From positions 62,001 to 126,000 of the forward strand of contig RMBW01000088.1 in NCBI GenBank assembly GCA_004009845.1: DNA of 64,000 nt, given 5' to 3'. A program made the position numbers and the translations under genes. Under the pieces are notes generated by a model, which had not been told where the DNA came from, did no database searches, and saw only the letters and a program-made list of their open reading frames with translations. Below, piece by piece: positions 1 to 11,960 of the stretch (within the stretch, counting starts at the first letter, position 1; each line of letters opens with the position of its first letter). The stretch comes from Davidsoniella eucalypti (lineage: Eukaryota > Ascomycota > Sordariomycetes > Microascales > Ceratocystidaceae).

Positions 1-59
1 TTAGCCACTTATCGCCCGGCCAATAGAAGTGTTCCTGATGAAAATTGGTTATTGCATAC

Positions 60-2007
60 GCACTAAAATAGCATCTCGAAGACCAGTCGGCTGATAAACA
101 CAAACTTGACTTTTGGATTGACCTAGTCAAGATACTAGATAAGGGCGGCATCAACGCCCTCTTCCTAGCCGATACTTATGGCGGCTACGATACGTACCAG
201 AGAAGTTTAGATGTGTCCGCCGTGCTGCCCAATGGTGCAGGCAGTCTGTATCTGTGCCTTGACAATTTGGATGTTGCACAACGCATCTCCAATAGGGCTG
301 GTAAGAATGGAACCTCTCTCAAGAGGCTGTCAACAAGATCCGAAGCTTACTCAATGAGTGGAAAGTAGGCACTGGATGTAGAACTAGTGGTCGGTGGCAT
401 CATATGGGTCTCAGACTAGTGTTCCTGGCAACGAACTAGTTGACAAGTTGGTGAAACAAGGGTGTACGAGCAATACTAAGCTTGCTGACCTCAACCGTGA
501 CCATATGTCCCTTGCTTCCGCCCACAGATGGAAAAACGCACAGCTAAATGCCGACTTCAAGTCATGGATAGCGGAGCTTGAGCCGACAAAGCACCTTGGG
601 GTTCGCTTTAAAACAAAGACTATCTACCAGGTGGACTGGTTTAAAGACCAGCACAGATCTACGGTGGGACGGATCCTAAATGCCCGGACAGGTCATGGCG
701 ACTTTGCGGAGTACCATGAACATTTCAGAACATACGGATGCGGAAAGAAACTGCCCACTGTGCCAGCAACGGAAGGAACCTTTCCATCCCTGGGCCCCAG
801 AAATAAGAGACCACTCCGGACTAGCTTTGTCAAAAAGCCACTTCGGAAAGAGATTTCATAAGTATCTTGCCAGGAGACTAGAGGTGAAATGGAGGCACTA
901 CAGAGCCCATGCGCCTAGAGAAGAAGCCACATTAGCGGGCCAGACAAGTACAGCGGATGGGGGAAGGTACTGAGGAGGATTTGCTGTGGTTTTTGTTTCT
1001 ATTTTTCATGTTTTATTTACCTTACTGTTCTATGTGTTTGTTTTCATGTTTTACTACCCTTTTTTTTTGTATTTGTTTTTGCTGCTCGTAATGGAGGTAT
1101 GGACCACTAGTTCTTCGGGGCTAGGGGACGGTGTCGTCCCGAACATAAAGCTATTGAGTTTTTCGAGCGGAGTTTCCACTAGGCTCTCCGCCAGTCAGGA
1201 ATCCTGTGCGACCTGGAACCCCACTTCAGGCACAACAAAGAGGAAGACTCCGGCCGACGAGCCGATTGGGGATTCGAGGAGGTTGGATTGCGCAAGCTCT
1301 ACGGCCTGACAATCGTCACGCTTCACGGGGAACACTCCTTAAGGGAAGCAGCTACCATTCTGAACAAGAGTTACAACGTTAAGATTGGTAAATGCCCCCC
1401 CTGGAAGCTGGCGAGCAGTTCTACCCCATGGTGTTCTCCCAGGGCGAATCGATGGACCCGAAGTCTGAAACTACGTTCAAGATACTACAACAACGTATGT
1501 CAAAGACCACTTCAGCCTGGCTCGCCAGAACCGTGGGCATCCTGATGGCTGAAACCCGAGTTGAGGCCCATTGGGTGACCCGGGGAGTGGCTCGAGAAGG
1601 CCGCATGGGTGACGGCGCAACACTCCCAGTCTGTCCCTCGGACTTGGGGAATCAAGATGAGGACGATTTCGCGGATTGTGAGGAGGGCTTCCTGGCCTGA
1701 GGAGCATGTGAATGATGTTTTGATTGGGTGCTGCTTTCTTTCGATGATTCTACAACTGTGACAAGGGTTTTTAGCTCTTCTTGTTTCCTCTATATTGTTT
1801 TTACTGCTTCTTTCTACTATTTTCCTCTACTATTACCTTTCTTTGCTTTGCACTTATCGCTACATTTCAACCTAGTCTTTACACTTTAAAATTGCCAAAA
1901 CAACTTTAATATACAGGCACAACTTTAGATATCTGTCCCGTCCAATCCGGCGTCGTATGATCTTAATGATTTAGGTAAACGTTAAATATAATCAAATCAA
2001 ATCAAAG
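60..2007 (+). mobile_element. Degenerate non-LTR (LINE) retrotransposon, 3' part
   Basis: Remains of the C-terminal half of a LINE ORF2 can be read on the + strand, broken by frameshifts. Around 250-290 a frame reads CLDNLDVAQRIS, and near 325-350 SQEAVNKIRSLLNEW; both resemble the RNase H domain of Tad/I-type elements. From 394 another frame reads VPGNELVDKLVKQG, matching the RNase H C-terminal GNE-x-AD-x-LAK motif. Near 680-760 the frame shifts into a zinc-knuckle-like CPLCQQRKEPFH. Bases 974-1855 hold short ORFs I do not recognise. The element probably ends in the TCAAA-rich tail at about 1985-2007. No intact ORF remains. Family assignment comes from the motifs only. Confidence 0.75.
1856..1924 (+). 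repeat. LINE 3' tail segment shared with 52217-52289
   Basis: About 70 bases beginning CTACATTTCAACCTAG and ending ATACAGGCACAACT recur almost unchanged at 52217-52289 on the same strand, with only a few substitutions and a 2-3 base indel. The second copy directly follows a reverse transcriptase fragment, which identifies the segment as the 3' untranslated end of one LINE family. Confidence 0.8.
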
Positions 2008-3338
2008 ATCCGATGAACCTCCGGAGTAGTACCTTTAAGTGACGTCAAGATGAGAATCATAGGCAAATCAAGTCTCCGAGCACATTATGAAGCATTGGTA
2101 TAATACAGATAGATATATCGCAGTTTTTCTACTAGTGTCAAACGGAGGGAACCTGACGTTAGAAAGACATAGCATCTGCATGATCCCAAGCAGCCTAAGT
2201 ATGCACACACAATGAAAGAAGCAAAATACTGTGTGTCATGGACTATCATTGCATTGAATCTGCGATTTTAGCTGTATCTGTATGCCACGAGGATAAGCCT
2301 CGAGTGTCGTGGGAATGTTGGCAACCAACTATTTGTAAGCCTCTCCAAATTCATAAAATAACTGGATGTCATTTCTATATTGATGTATGAGATATATGAT
2401 GTGTATCAATTCCACCATCGTGATCGGAGATGGCAAGAATTCTTCGAGAAATACGGCCGTTAGACGATCGATAGAAAGATGACAAGTTCATATAGTAAGC
2501 TTACATATATTATATTGAAACAAAAATCCGACCTAATGCCTGACAACGTAATGGTGAATAACCTTGATCATACGGAGAATCTAGTTCTGGCAAGATAACT
2601 TACATATGTCATCTGTGATTCCTTGATACATCTCTTTGTTTTCCCTACCATAAATATTGGATGTTCGAGTGTTTTTCACTTGCAAATCATAGCTTTGATC
2701 AGAGTTAAAACACTAGAAGCAATAGACTCTCGCCTATGTGAAAATCAGCCCGAGTTCGGAACTACATTTAAATATATACGTTAACATATTTCGCTACACA
2801 GTTCATATGCTAAGATTCCTCCCCAAAGTTCGGTTACTTGTAGCTGCAGTCATACATGTGTACGTACATACAGTATCTATTGGTAAGATCTGTTATGACA
2901 TCGGAAACTTGGCACATTTGTCTTAAGCTTATAGACTTGATCTTTATAATTTATAGTTTCAGTATGTATGATCTGCGTTTAGAACAAAGTTATGGATACA
3001 AATTGCAGTATTTTAGTTCAGATGACCCCATTATTCCAAGATATTGCACGATTATTTTCTTATTTGTCAGCGTACCTGTATATCTGACGTTGGTGCTAAG
3101 TACTCACACTAGATCTCACTTCACTCATTCATCGATAAGGCACACTACACTTTAAAAGGATACAGTTTAAAATTTATCTTGAATGGTCAACTTGGCTATA
3201 AAAGTAAGTATGCTATTGGAACCAAAACTACACCTTCTACCGACCATCCCTTTCTTTATTGATTTCATGTTCCGAGTACGTTGTTCTTCTGTAAAAACCC
3301 TGCATCATACTCTTCTCTCGAGTACTGGATGTTAGCAC
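2008..3338. other. Intergenic region, no gene recognised
   Basis: AT-rich DNA with only short ORFs that lack recognisable motifs or splice structure. A TATAAAAG string lies near 3196 but no gene was found downstream of it on the + strand. It separates the LINE relic from the 3' end of the Pom33 gene. Confidence 0.5.
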
Positions 3339-5013
3339 TTACGAAGACTTCTTAGGCGCGGGAGTGTTGCCCAGAGCCTTGGACAGGTCAGTAGAGGCGT
3401 AGAACTGCTTGACAACGGTCTTGGCAGTCTCCCAGCCCTGGCGGACACCGGGAGGAACACCCTGGTAGGCCATAGTTGAGTCGATGCGGGCAGTCAGCGA
3501 CGTGAAGATGGACTGCAGGTGTAGGCTCTGGCTGTAGCGGACGCGCAGAAAAGCGGTGTACACGGTGATCAAAACCCACGACCAACGACGGAAAAAGAGA
3601 GCGTATAGAGCCAGCTCACCCCACAGACCAACCTCGTAGTAGCTGACCAGAGCCATCGAGGTGTCATAGTGGTTGTGAACGAACGACTTCAGAAGACCAA
3701 AGTAGCGCTCCGAAGCAGGGTTCTGCTGGACCTTGTTGCCCTCAGAAGTCTCAACAACGGTAGGCGGGTACACAGTAGGCAGAATGTTAGTGCGCAGGTA
3801 GGTGGCTACATGGAAGACCGAGTAGATAAAGTAAGGCAGAAGAGCAAGTGTGAAGTGAGGCATGAAGAACCAGAGTATTGACATGACTAGACGAAATAGG
3901 TTAGTACTACCTTCTAGAGAAACCTAGGACTTCAGGTATATTTGATACTGCCTGGCGACGTTCGGATATGACTTACAGAGGTACTGCACATTCTCGTCAG
4001 CAGCCATAGCCATGACACCACCGGGGGCGCGCGAGCCTAGCTTTTGTCGGGCCACAAAACTCTTGTAGACGACGATGCCATAAGTGAGGATAGCGGACAG
4101 GAATGCCCAGCGGTAGGTGAAACGGGAGAAGCCGCCATTAACGTTAAGCTTGATGAACTGGAAAATGTAGAGAAGGGTGTTGAAAATCAAAAGAACATGT
4201 CTAGAAGGTGTCAATAATGTTAGCCTAGGCCTTTACAAACAAAAAAAAATGCATGGTGTCGTTATCGTCCAGCCAAAATGAGGATTTTTTGATATGGCTA
4301 GCAGGTGTTTTGGTCGTGGGATCCAGCCAGTCACCAGTTGGTCATGTCATAGGACCATTTGAGGTTGCATGTGACGGAGGGAGATATCTGCCTGATCTGG
4401 TCAAAATGGCCGCGTGTGTAATCCCTCAAGTCCCAAACAATCGCTTCTAGTTCGAGAGCGAATTTTCTGTGTCATGTAAAATTTCTATGCAATTGTCGTA
4501 GAAATTCCCATTCGTTTCGAGATCGTAGCTCATTTGAGCTGTCGTTTGTCGATCACCGAAACTGAACTGCCGGGACCCTAGAAATGATGGTTTCTAGGGT
4601 TGGCGGCTCGAGCGGCAAACCTTGGCCAAATAAATGGAGCGTGAGAGGAAGAGGGCAAAAGCGATAGAGTGGGGGAGGGGCACTAAGAACAGCTAGAAAA
4701 AGCTGCTGCGGCCATAACGCAGATCGCAAGCTGTACTTTTTAGGGTGCTCTGGCGACACGAGACAACAAAACACCATGCAGTATATAATATTGGGCGAAT
4801 CTAGAGATTTTGGAACTTACCCAGAGAACCAGGCGACTTGAAGCAGGTTAGCAAGGGCTGCAGGGAGACAAGCAACCGAGCCGGCTCAACAGCTAGCGAT
4901 AGCTGATTGATAGCTAGTTTGGAGGCAATGGGGGGCATAAACATACACTGAAGAGTCTTCGCGAGTTCCTGGAAGCGCTCGGCGAGCGGCTTGTCTGCAG
5001 CAGGAGGAGCCAT
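3339..5013 (-). CDS. POM33: Pom33/TMEM33-family nuclear envelope membrane protein (4 exons)
   Basis: Exons on the minus strand: 5013-4947, 4836-4821, 4200-3977, 3886-3339; total 855 nt, 284 aa. Splicing restores the family core: ...AKTLQ-FAWFSG-HVLLIF..., then DENVQYL-FMSILWFFMPHF.... The protein starts with a hydrophilic N terminus (MAPPAADKPLAERFQ), followed by several hydrophobic segments typical of the Pom33/Per33/TMEM33 family. In yeast this family sits in the ER and nuclear envelope and helps distribute nuclear pores. The C terminus is basic and amphipathic (TARIDSTMAYQGVPPGVRQG), the region that in yeast Pom33 binds curved membrane and a karyopherin. All three introns have GTATGT or GTAAGT donors and CTAAC-like branch sites. 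Odd features are a 16-nt second exon and a 620-nt second intron. Family identity is firm; exact function is inferred. Confidence 0.88.
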
Positions 5014-6835
5014 GGTGACTATAGAGAAGCCGAGATTATGCGCGAGAAGTGAAAAGCGAGTCTCGACGTATGCGTTGTCGTGTTGAGGACGGCGTAGCCG
5101 GTTTTCTAGACAAGACGAACGAGCTAACGATGTTGTGGGCGGAAATATACGGGCTAGCAATAGATGCTGGGCGATCGATGCAATGGGCACAAGGGCGCTA
5201 TAAGAAAGCGTTTTGTGCGGCAAGCGTGAGAGCTTTCGGTGATGTTGGAAATGGAGTATGGAGTGGCGCGGAAGAAAGTAAGAACACAAAAGCGAAAAAG
5301 GGAAAAGAATATATTGGGAGAGAAATTTCAGGACGGGAAATAGAAAAAGAAGAGTTAAAAAGCGGAAAAAAAGGTGGTCACAAATGGGTGGCCGTAAGAA
5401 AAAGCAAAAGGAAGCAGCTGGCTCTCGGCAATGAATTTAGTGACCTGATGGATGACAAGAAATCTTTTATTTTTATTTTTATTCTTTGTATTTTTTGTAG
5501 CTTCTACAATAGTAAAACGGAAGACGTAATTGGGAACGAGGAAGTACGACTTAATGCCCAGCTGAACCTAAGTAGTTAGCTAACAAGAGCAAGTCGAAGC
5601 TGCTGCAAACAGAGCTTAGCCTACGCTGCCTTACTGGAAGCTAAACAAAGGGCAGGCTGGCTAAAAAGCGGCATGTCAGGCTCTGCTTCGATAGCTGTTT
5701 ATTTCAAGGTGTCATCTACGGCAGTTATCCTCAAGAAAGCTATGGTGTTCTCTTCTTTCAAGTCCGGGCTCCAAGGTTGGGCTTTCGCTTCACCAATACC
5801 AGGCTTGTTTTTTTTAGTACCCTCAACAAACGGGATTAGGTTTTGGGGGGCGTCTTACTTGCTGTCCTGGGCTTTAATTTGGCTGGCTACAGGGCCCTCA
5901 AGAGATATTTCGGGCAGAAAGTATCAATACACGGGCAGGCGGCTTGTCGATCGAGTATTTCTGGCCCCCCTGATTCTCGCTTTTGGGACTTATCAACCAA
6001 ACCATAGCTATACATGTACAGATATATGTATCTAGACGGCCTACATTACATGCTTTTCTTACTATCTGTATGTATTCTTCGCAGGTAGCCTGATCTCAGA
6101 TGATTCGACATGCAGTTGGAATGGAACAACATCGAATGCAATCGTCAATGCTGACATAACTAAATATCGACATATCCTCTCATAGCCGCTGATCCCGTAG
6201 TATTTATAACTGAGCCTTAAAACGTTTGCGTCTTTGTTTTTGGTTAAGTGCATTCCAGTGTCGTGTGTCTATTTGCTAGGATTGTCCAAGTCTGTTTATC
6301 CCTACAATCATGTCTGGTCTGCATTGAGCTACATATGTATTTAGCCTAGCTGAGCCTCGGACCTGGCTATTATAGAGCGCCAGTTTGGCCTTGCTGTAAT
6401 ATCAGGTATGTACACTGTCTATACACAGCTGAACTCTAAGAAATACACAGTGTCTATATACTTGGCTTACGAATTTGAACTGAGCCAGTATAGCTGAAGC
6501 GAGGGGCCTCTTTAGCTCTAACTACTATCGACAATATAGGAAGCTTCTGGTGAAGCAAGACATGATATATTCAATGTTCATGGTTCCGTAATAAAGACAG
6601 GAAAACACCACTTCCATGACCGGGCCTGTTCGTTTCGAGTAATATTAATATATTTCGTTTAACGTCTTGAGTAATAAACGATATCACATTGTTTATCCCG
6701 TCGCAACAGAAACACATTTTGACATGGGATCAATGTCATAAACAACATTGACTATAATGCATAAAAAATCAACCTGTCTAGGATGTGACGTCGCTGTCAC
6801 GTTCATAATCATAAGTATACATTAATGCATAATAC
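5014..6835. other. Intergenic region between Pom33 5' end and Ctk2 3' end
   Basis: The first few hundred bases are presumably promoter and 5' leader of the minus-strand Pom33 gene. A 176-codon + strand ORF at 5049-5579 is lysine-rich low-complexity sequence that overlaps this leader antisense, and I do not consider it a gene. Nothing else is recognisable up to the stop of Ctk2. Confidence 0.5.
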
Positions 6836-8453
6836 TTAATGGCCTTTCCGGCCACTGCCACGTCGGCCACGGTCTTTACTGTACGGATGCCAAGTCGAAG
6901 AATCCTGTGCCGGTCCCGACGGAGGTCCGTGGCCTCCTCTATGGCGCTCTCTATTCCGGCGTCCACCGTTCCCGCCTGCCCCGCTCGTATTAGACCCAGG
7001 GTATTCTGGAATTACCATTTCTTCCTCTTTTTCATACTCTTCGTACTTGTCATCAAAGTATTTCCCTATCTCTATGGCTTCCAACTTGGAACTCTCAACA
7101 GAGAATAGGAATCGCGTCGTTCCCTCGGGTCCAGACTGGTCTTGTTGGTTTTTGGGACCTGATAGTGGTGGTGCCAAAGACACTGAGACTAGATTGGCAT
7201 CAGCATCGCAGATGCTACATCTTGAAGCATATCTCTCTAGATCTGGATTTGAATCAACCTCGGCGTTGATGTCGATCTTCAATTTGAGAAACTGCTCGAG
7301 ATTGAACCGCGCCCCGAGAAGAGTCATCTTGTGATGCTGAGTGTATAAATCAAGCATATCCAAAACTGTTTCTATGACATTCGCGCGTCTCACACGGAAA
7401 CGCTCCATGTCTACGCCCTTGATAGCTTCGATATGTTGGCCTGTTACTAGGGCTGTAAGTTCTAGTATGGCAAGGACCATGGCATATGTCTCTTGTTTTA
7501 TAGGGATCAATGTCTTGTACATATCCATCATCATTTGATACGCAATCTCAAAAAACTCGAAGCCTGCTCCGCCTGGTATCAAATGTCGAGTGACTTTGGC
7601 AAGGTGCTTTTGCGGATGCCGAACTCGGAAGTTGAAGCCTAGTGTTTCTAATATCGTACGCTCGAGCTTAATCATGATATTCGACTGTCTTTCTAATGAC
7701 TATATGAGAGTTTAGCATATGAGTAGTATATTTGGGGCCTGGACATACGTACTGTGTCATCTGGTGTGATCTGATGGTCGGAAGATTTGAGGTTATGCGC
7801 CGCGCAGAGTATGTCTTTGGATTTCTTGATAGTATCTTCTACTTTGCAGGCCACGAATAGAGATGCCAAAGCAGCTTCGTAATAGTTATGTTCCGGTGAA
7901 CTTAGTCGAGACCGATGGTAGTAGCAGGCCGCCGTATCGAAGGTTCGGATGGGGCTATATACTTGTGGTTAGAAACTTAGAAGCATGCAAGTTCTAATTA
8001 CAATTTCGATGCTTACAGCTGCAGAGCCAATCTGACTTTATCGATTGTCTGGATGCCTTGGATCCGAGATATCTCTTCGTTAGGCGGCATATCTGCCGAT
8101 TCTCTGGATAGTTGTTGCACATGCTGTTGCAATATATATTGTACTGGAACGACCCTATGGCCCAGCATGGGCCCCTTATACGGCTCCGAGTCGGCTTCTA
8201 TAGTCTGAACAACGGGCTCGGGCGTTGGTATACGGGTTTGCTGTGATTGCTGTTGTTGCTGTTGTTGTCTGTTATGAGCGCCGTGGCCTTGCGCTTGGCT
8301 GCGCGCCGAGTTGTTTCCAGGCCATTGGCCATTGCCGATCCCATGGCCGCCAAAGCTCCGGTTGCCACGGCCACCTCCGTGTCCGCCGTGCTTTAGTGCG
8401 TTCGGTCCTGTCGGCACATGTTTGTTCCCAGCGCGGGGACCTTGAGGAGGCAT
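6836..8453 (-). CDS. CTK2: CTD kinase I cyclin subunit, Ctk2-like (3 exons)
   Basis: Exons on the minus strand: 8453-8017, 7954-7753, 7699-6836; total 1503 nt, 500 aa. Splicing is in phase with GTAAGC and GTACGT donors. The N-terminal ~90 residues are Gly/His/Asn-rich with a seven-glutamine run. The cyclin box follows (PIRTFDTAACYYHRSRL, then EAALASLFVACKVEDT), and then the second cyclin fold starting at LERTILETLGFNFRVRHPQK, a signature of the Ctk2/Lsc1 class. Ctk2 partners the Ctk1 and Ctk3 subunits to phosphorylate Ser2 of the RNA polymerase II C-terminal domain during elongation. The C terminus is a Gly/Arg-rich tail ending GRRGSGRKGH. Other transcription cyclins (K/T type) are the main alternative, but the LGFNFRVRHPQK stretch favours Ctk2. 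Confidence 0.85.
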
Positions 8454-8999
8454 CAGTCGAGGCAGATGTAACTCGTCTATAATTCGAAGTAGTAGAAAGA
8501 GCTTCAGGCTTCGGTTAGCTCTAGTCGCGTTGTGGAAAATCGCGTTTCAAAATCGGGCTGATTAATATAGTCAAGGATAGTCTTGGAATGGTTGCGACCT
8601 CAAGACAACCGAGTAATTTATTGGTAAAAGATAGAGCAAAGTCAGCGACAGCTTCAAAATCTGAGTTCGTGATGTCCAGCGGCATACCAAATCGCAGAGC
8701 GAAACGTGAGAAAAAATGGCGCCACACCAAGCTGAGCATGCGCCACATGCCATCTCTAACGCCACAATATCATGTTAGCTATAAGCTAGCTTAACCTGAC
8801 TACAACATGATGTAGCAAACGCTGCCTTGAAACAAATGCGCCCATCCTTTTCAACTGGGGTTCCTCGACCAATTGTTATAAGTTGATCCCCCAAATTCTA
8901 AAAACATCATCATCGAAACTTCTTCCTCGGCCTGCCGTATATCGTCGCACGCAATATTTACTGTCACTGCTCCCAATCCGTGAATTATATATGTACATC
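8454..8999. promoter_or_regulatory. Divergent promoter region, Ctk2 / palmitoyl thioesterase
   Basis: About 550 bases separate the start codons of two divergently transcribed genes, so both promoters must lie here. No clear TATA box or known operator could be picked out by eye. Confidence 0.5.
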
Positions 9000-10028
9000 A
9001 TGCGTTCGCAACTGGTTTCCACCACTATATGCGCCCTATGGGCATCGACTACAGCTGCTACGCGCATCATGCCCCTTGTACCTGTATCAACTGACGATAC
9101 TCCTCTTCCGGTTGTGATCTGGCACGGTACGTCATAATAGAAGCACCACCATCACCACACGAACATCAGGCTAACCTTTGCAGGGCTTGGCGATGCTTTC
9201 AATTCCGAGGGCCTCCAAAACATAGGCGAAGTTATTGAATCCGTCAATCCCGGCACATTTGTCTACTATGTGCAATTCGGCGCCGATGCAAACGCCGACC
9301 GTTCAGCTTCATTCCTTGGAAACGTCACCCAGCAAATCGAAGAAATATGCGCTACTCTCGCCACTCATCCCATCCTCTCGACCGCTCCCGCTATTGACGC
9401 TATTGGGTTCTCGCAGGGCGGTGCCTTCCTACGCGGCTACATTGAGCGTTGCAATAACCCTCCAGTGCGCAGTCTTGCGACTTTTGGATCGCCGCATAAT
9501 GGCATCTCCCGCTTCCACGACTGTGCTGTCGCAGATATCGCTTGCCATAGCGCTATGGCTCTGCTTCGCTTCAACAGCTGGTCTAACTTTGTCCAGTCAC
9601 GTCTAGTGCCCGCGCAATACTACCGTAACCCTAGTGACTACGACAACTACCTTTCATCGTCCAACTTCCTAGCTGACATCAACAACGAGCGTCATGAGAA
9701 GAAGGAGTCATACAAGGAGAACCTCTCCTCGCTGTCCAACCTTGCCCTTTACATGTTTGAAGATGACACTGTTCTGATTCCCAAAGAGTCGGCCTGGTTC
9801 ACGGAACCTGATGGCACCAAGACAACTCCTCTTCACTCTCGCAAAATCTACACTGAGGACTGGCTCGGTCTTCGTGCTCTAGACAACAAGGGAGCTTTGG
9901 AGTTGCGTTCCATCCCTGGTGAGCATATGAAGATCAGTGATGAAACTATCAAGGAGGTTGCCGCTGATTTCTTCGGACCCGTTGGTCGTAAATTCAGCCA
10001 TGAGGACTCTATCTCCGAAGAGCTATAG
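9000..10028 (+). CDS. PPT1: Palmitoyl-protein thioesterase, PPT1 family (2 exons)
   Basis: Exons 9000-9126 and 9184-10028; 972 nt, 323 aa. The intron starts GTACGT and ends CTAACCTTTGCAG; joining it restores VVIWHG-LGDAFNSEGL, the strand 1 and oxyanion region of the family. The alpha/beta-hydrolase triad is visible: Ser119 in GFSQGGAFLRGY, Asp237 in FEDDTVLIP and His290 in GEHMKI, spaced as in human PPT1. The N terminus has a hydrophobic segment followed by ATAA-type small residues, fitting a signal peptide. The enzyme removes thioester-linked fatty acids from proteins in the lysosome or vacuole. An in-frame ATG three codons upstream (8991) is an equally possible start. The 3' end converges with the mitoribosomal gene that follows. 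Confidence 0.93.
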
Positions 10029-10649
10029 TTACATCTTTGATAGTCGCATCTTTGCTCCCTTTACACTCTATTCCGCTACTTGATTTCCTTCGTTAAATAA
10101 TGCAGTCTGGAGGCCAGTCCAACTTTTAAATATAATGTGTTTGAAACAAATCATATCATTTCCGATTGCCAACGTGTTGATATATCATACTTGTATCTTG
10201 AGGGGTTAACTTCATCGTAACATTGAGGTTCATAACTAGTGTATATGCCCTTTGTATGCAGGTAATAGCTTATTGTGCATATTTGCCGCTAATTCTACAT
10301 GAAGCTGTTCTATGTGCTTCGTTAATCGTACAGAATGATTCGTCTTCTCTCTCCCAATCTTCTCTCATCTCCGGTAACAGCCCCTCTCCTCCATTTCTAT
10401 CCCAACCTCCTCCACTCCTATACGCCTATGCCACCAGGCATATCCTTCATAGTACATTTTTGGTGGGTTCTACCAGCATAAGGACTGTATACTGCTAGGA
10501 ACTATGTAATAAAGAAACATGAGAATGTACACGACCGCTTGAATATCAGTCACAAATACAAGAAATGGAAAAAATAATAAAAAAAAGTAGAAAGAAAATA
10601 ATGAACGCTCCTCGGATACCCTTCGCCAAAAAGCAAAACTCGACCGGTT
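10029..10649. other. Convergent 3' intergenic region
   Basis: This stretch lies between the stop codons of the + strand thioesterase and the - strand MRPL3 gene. It is AT-rich with pyrimidine-rich runs and should hold both polyadenylation regions. No gene-like ORF was found. Confidence 0.5.
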
Positions 10650-11960
10650 TTAGACGATCTCGCCAATATCGACGTAAGGAGGTTTCCAGGGCTGAGCAGA
10701 GCTGTTATACATGTCACTAGGTACACGGACAGTTTCGCCGGGGCTGTATAGATACCAGGCTTTCAGTGCATTCATGCTGGCCTTGAGTCTAGCCTCGGTC
10801 TGGCTAGCACCAACTCCCTCTCCCAGCTTGTCAGTACCGGAGTAGATACCGACGACAAATACGGGCGTCCGTGACAACCGACCGGTTTCGCTCTCCATAC
10901 GCGCTACAGGCGCCTCGAATCCCTCACGGGCACAGAGCTTAGCTAGCTCAGCGGTAGGCAAGCGGAAGCTGAACATTTTCTCGATAGGAAGCGAGCGGGA
11001 CTGTATATGGCTCTTGACGAAGGCCTTGGCAGCATCACGGCCGCGGTGAATGTAGATACCACCAACGACTGATTGGACGAGGCCAGCCATGGCCTTTGCT
11101 CTATGTGATAACCACTCCTCTTTCTGGGCTTGGACGATTTCACGAGGGAGTTTGCCAACCTCGGATCCAGGGCCGGTCGCAGGAACATCAGCATCAGGAG
11201 AGGCTGCATCGCCAAAAGCATCATCTAGCACAGTTCTACTACTGATACTACGACGCCAGTTGTATTTCTTTGAATTGACAGCTTCTTTGCGCACGTAACC
11301 CCACGAGCGCATCTGAAGACCCTTGTTAGGGTCCCGTGAGAATTGCAGCAGACCCGGGTCGACCTCACCACCCGGCTCAACAGCAGACTCGACACCCCAT
11401 TGCTTGGCAATAAGTGATAGGGCATCGGGGCCAGCATAACCGCGCATGACTTCGTACAATATCAACATGGGCAAACGAGGGTACTTGCAGAGCAAGAATT
11501 CGGACATGTGATAGTTGATGACACTACTGCCCAGATAGGCGAGGTTGGCATTGTTGAACTTGGGGTTCTCATCGGCGGAGGGGTCGACAAGGGCGCGGGC
11601 CAACGTGTGGATAGGGAACTTTTCTGTGAGGCTGAGACGAGCGTGGAGAGCATGTAGCTTGGCCGACTTTAGGGCAGCTTCAATGGGCGGCGAAGGGTAC
11701 GGGCTGGTAGCATCGGGAGAAACGCCGTCGGGGTTGGTACCAATGGCCGGGCGAACGTCCTCGAACGACGGCAGAGAAGAGGAGGAGGAGGAGGGGGCCG
11801 TCGTCTCAATGGTCTCGGGGACAGAGTCGGGAGCAGTAGTTGTTGACTGGAAACGAACAAACTGGGCCACGGCAGGCGATACTCTCGATCTAGCAGCAGC
11901 TCCGGGGGTAGCAGCAGCCAATTGGCCTACCAGCTGCTGGACTCTTAACCGCTTCATCAT
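10650..11960 (-). CDS. MRPL3: Mitochondrial large-subunit ribosomal protein mL44 (MRPL3)
   Basis: A single-exon reading frame of 436 aa starts at the tandem Met MMKRLRVQQLVGQL. The first ~60 residues are rich in Arg, Ala and Ser and lack acids (mitochondrial targeting peptide). An RNase III-like fold follows (FPIHTLARALVDPS, NNANLAYLGSSVINYHMSEFLLCKYPRLP), missing the catalytic acidic signature as expected for mL44. The C-terminal part reads like the double-stranded RNA-binding region (PVFVVGIYSGTDKLGEGVGASQTEARLKASMNALKAWYLYS). The protein is a structural component of the mitoribosome large subunit. The frame stays open to 12089, but the extra 43 residues include a pyrimidine-encoded Phe/Leu run and are more likely leader sequence. 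The gene diverges from the small inner-membrane protein gene next to it. Confidence 0.9.
   Translation of the reverse strand: MMKRLRVQQLVGQLAAATPGAAARSRVSPAVAQFVRFQSTTTAPDSVPETIETTAPSSSSSSLPSFEDVRPAIGTNPDGVSPDATSPYPSPPIEAALKSAKLHALHARLSLTEKFPIHTLARALVDPSADENPKFNNANLAYLGSSVINYHMSEFLLCKYPRLPMLILYEVMRGYAGPDALSLIAKQWGVESAVEPGGEVDPGLLQFSRDPNKGLQMRSWGYVRKEAVNSKKYNWRRSISSRTVLDDAFGDAASPDADVPATGPGSEVGKLPREIVQAQKEEWLSHRAKAMAGLVQSVVGGIYIHRGRDAAKAFVKSHIQSRSLPIEKMFSFRLPTAELAKLCAREGFEAPVARMESETGRLSRTPVFVVGIYSGTDKLGEGVGASQTEARLKASMNALKAWYLYSPGETVRVPSDMYNSSAQPWKPPYVDIGEIV

Noticed and set aside
1392..1700. 102-codon ORF between LINE remnants
   Set aside because: Could be part of the element, but no motif supports a named protein, so it is not called as a gene.
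5049..5579. 176-codon + strand ORF over the Pom33 leader
   Set aside because: Lys/Glu low-complexity, no motif, antisense to the 5' end of a well-supported gene.
5673..6035. 120-codon hydrophobic ORF
   Set aside because: No family resemblance, no splice or promoter support, ordinary for random open frames in this region.
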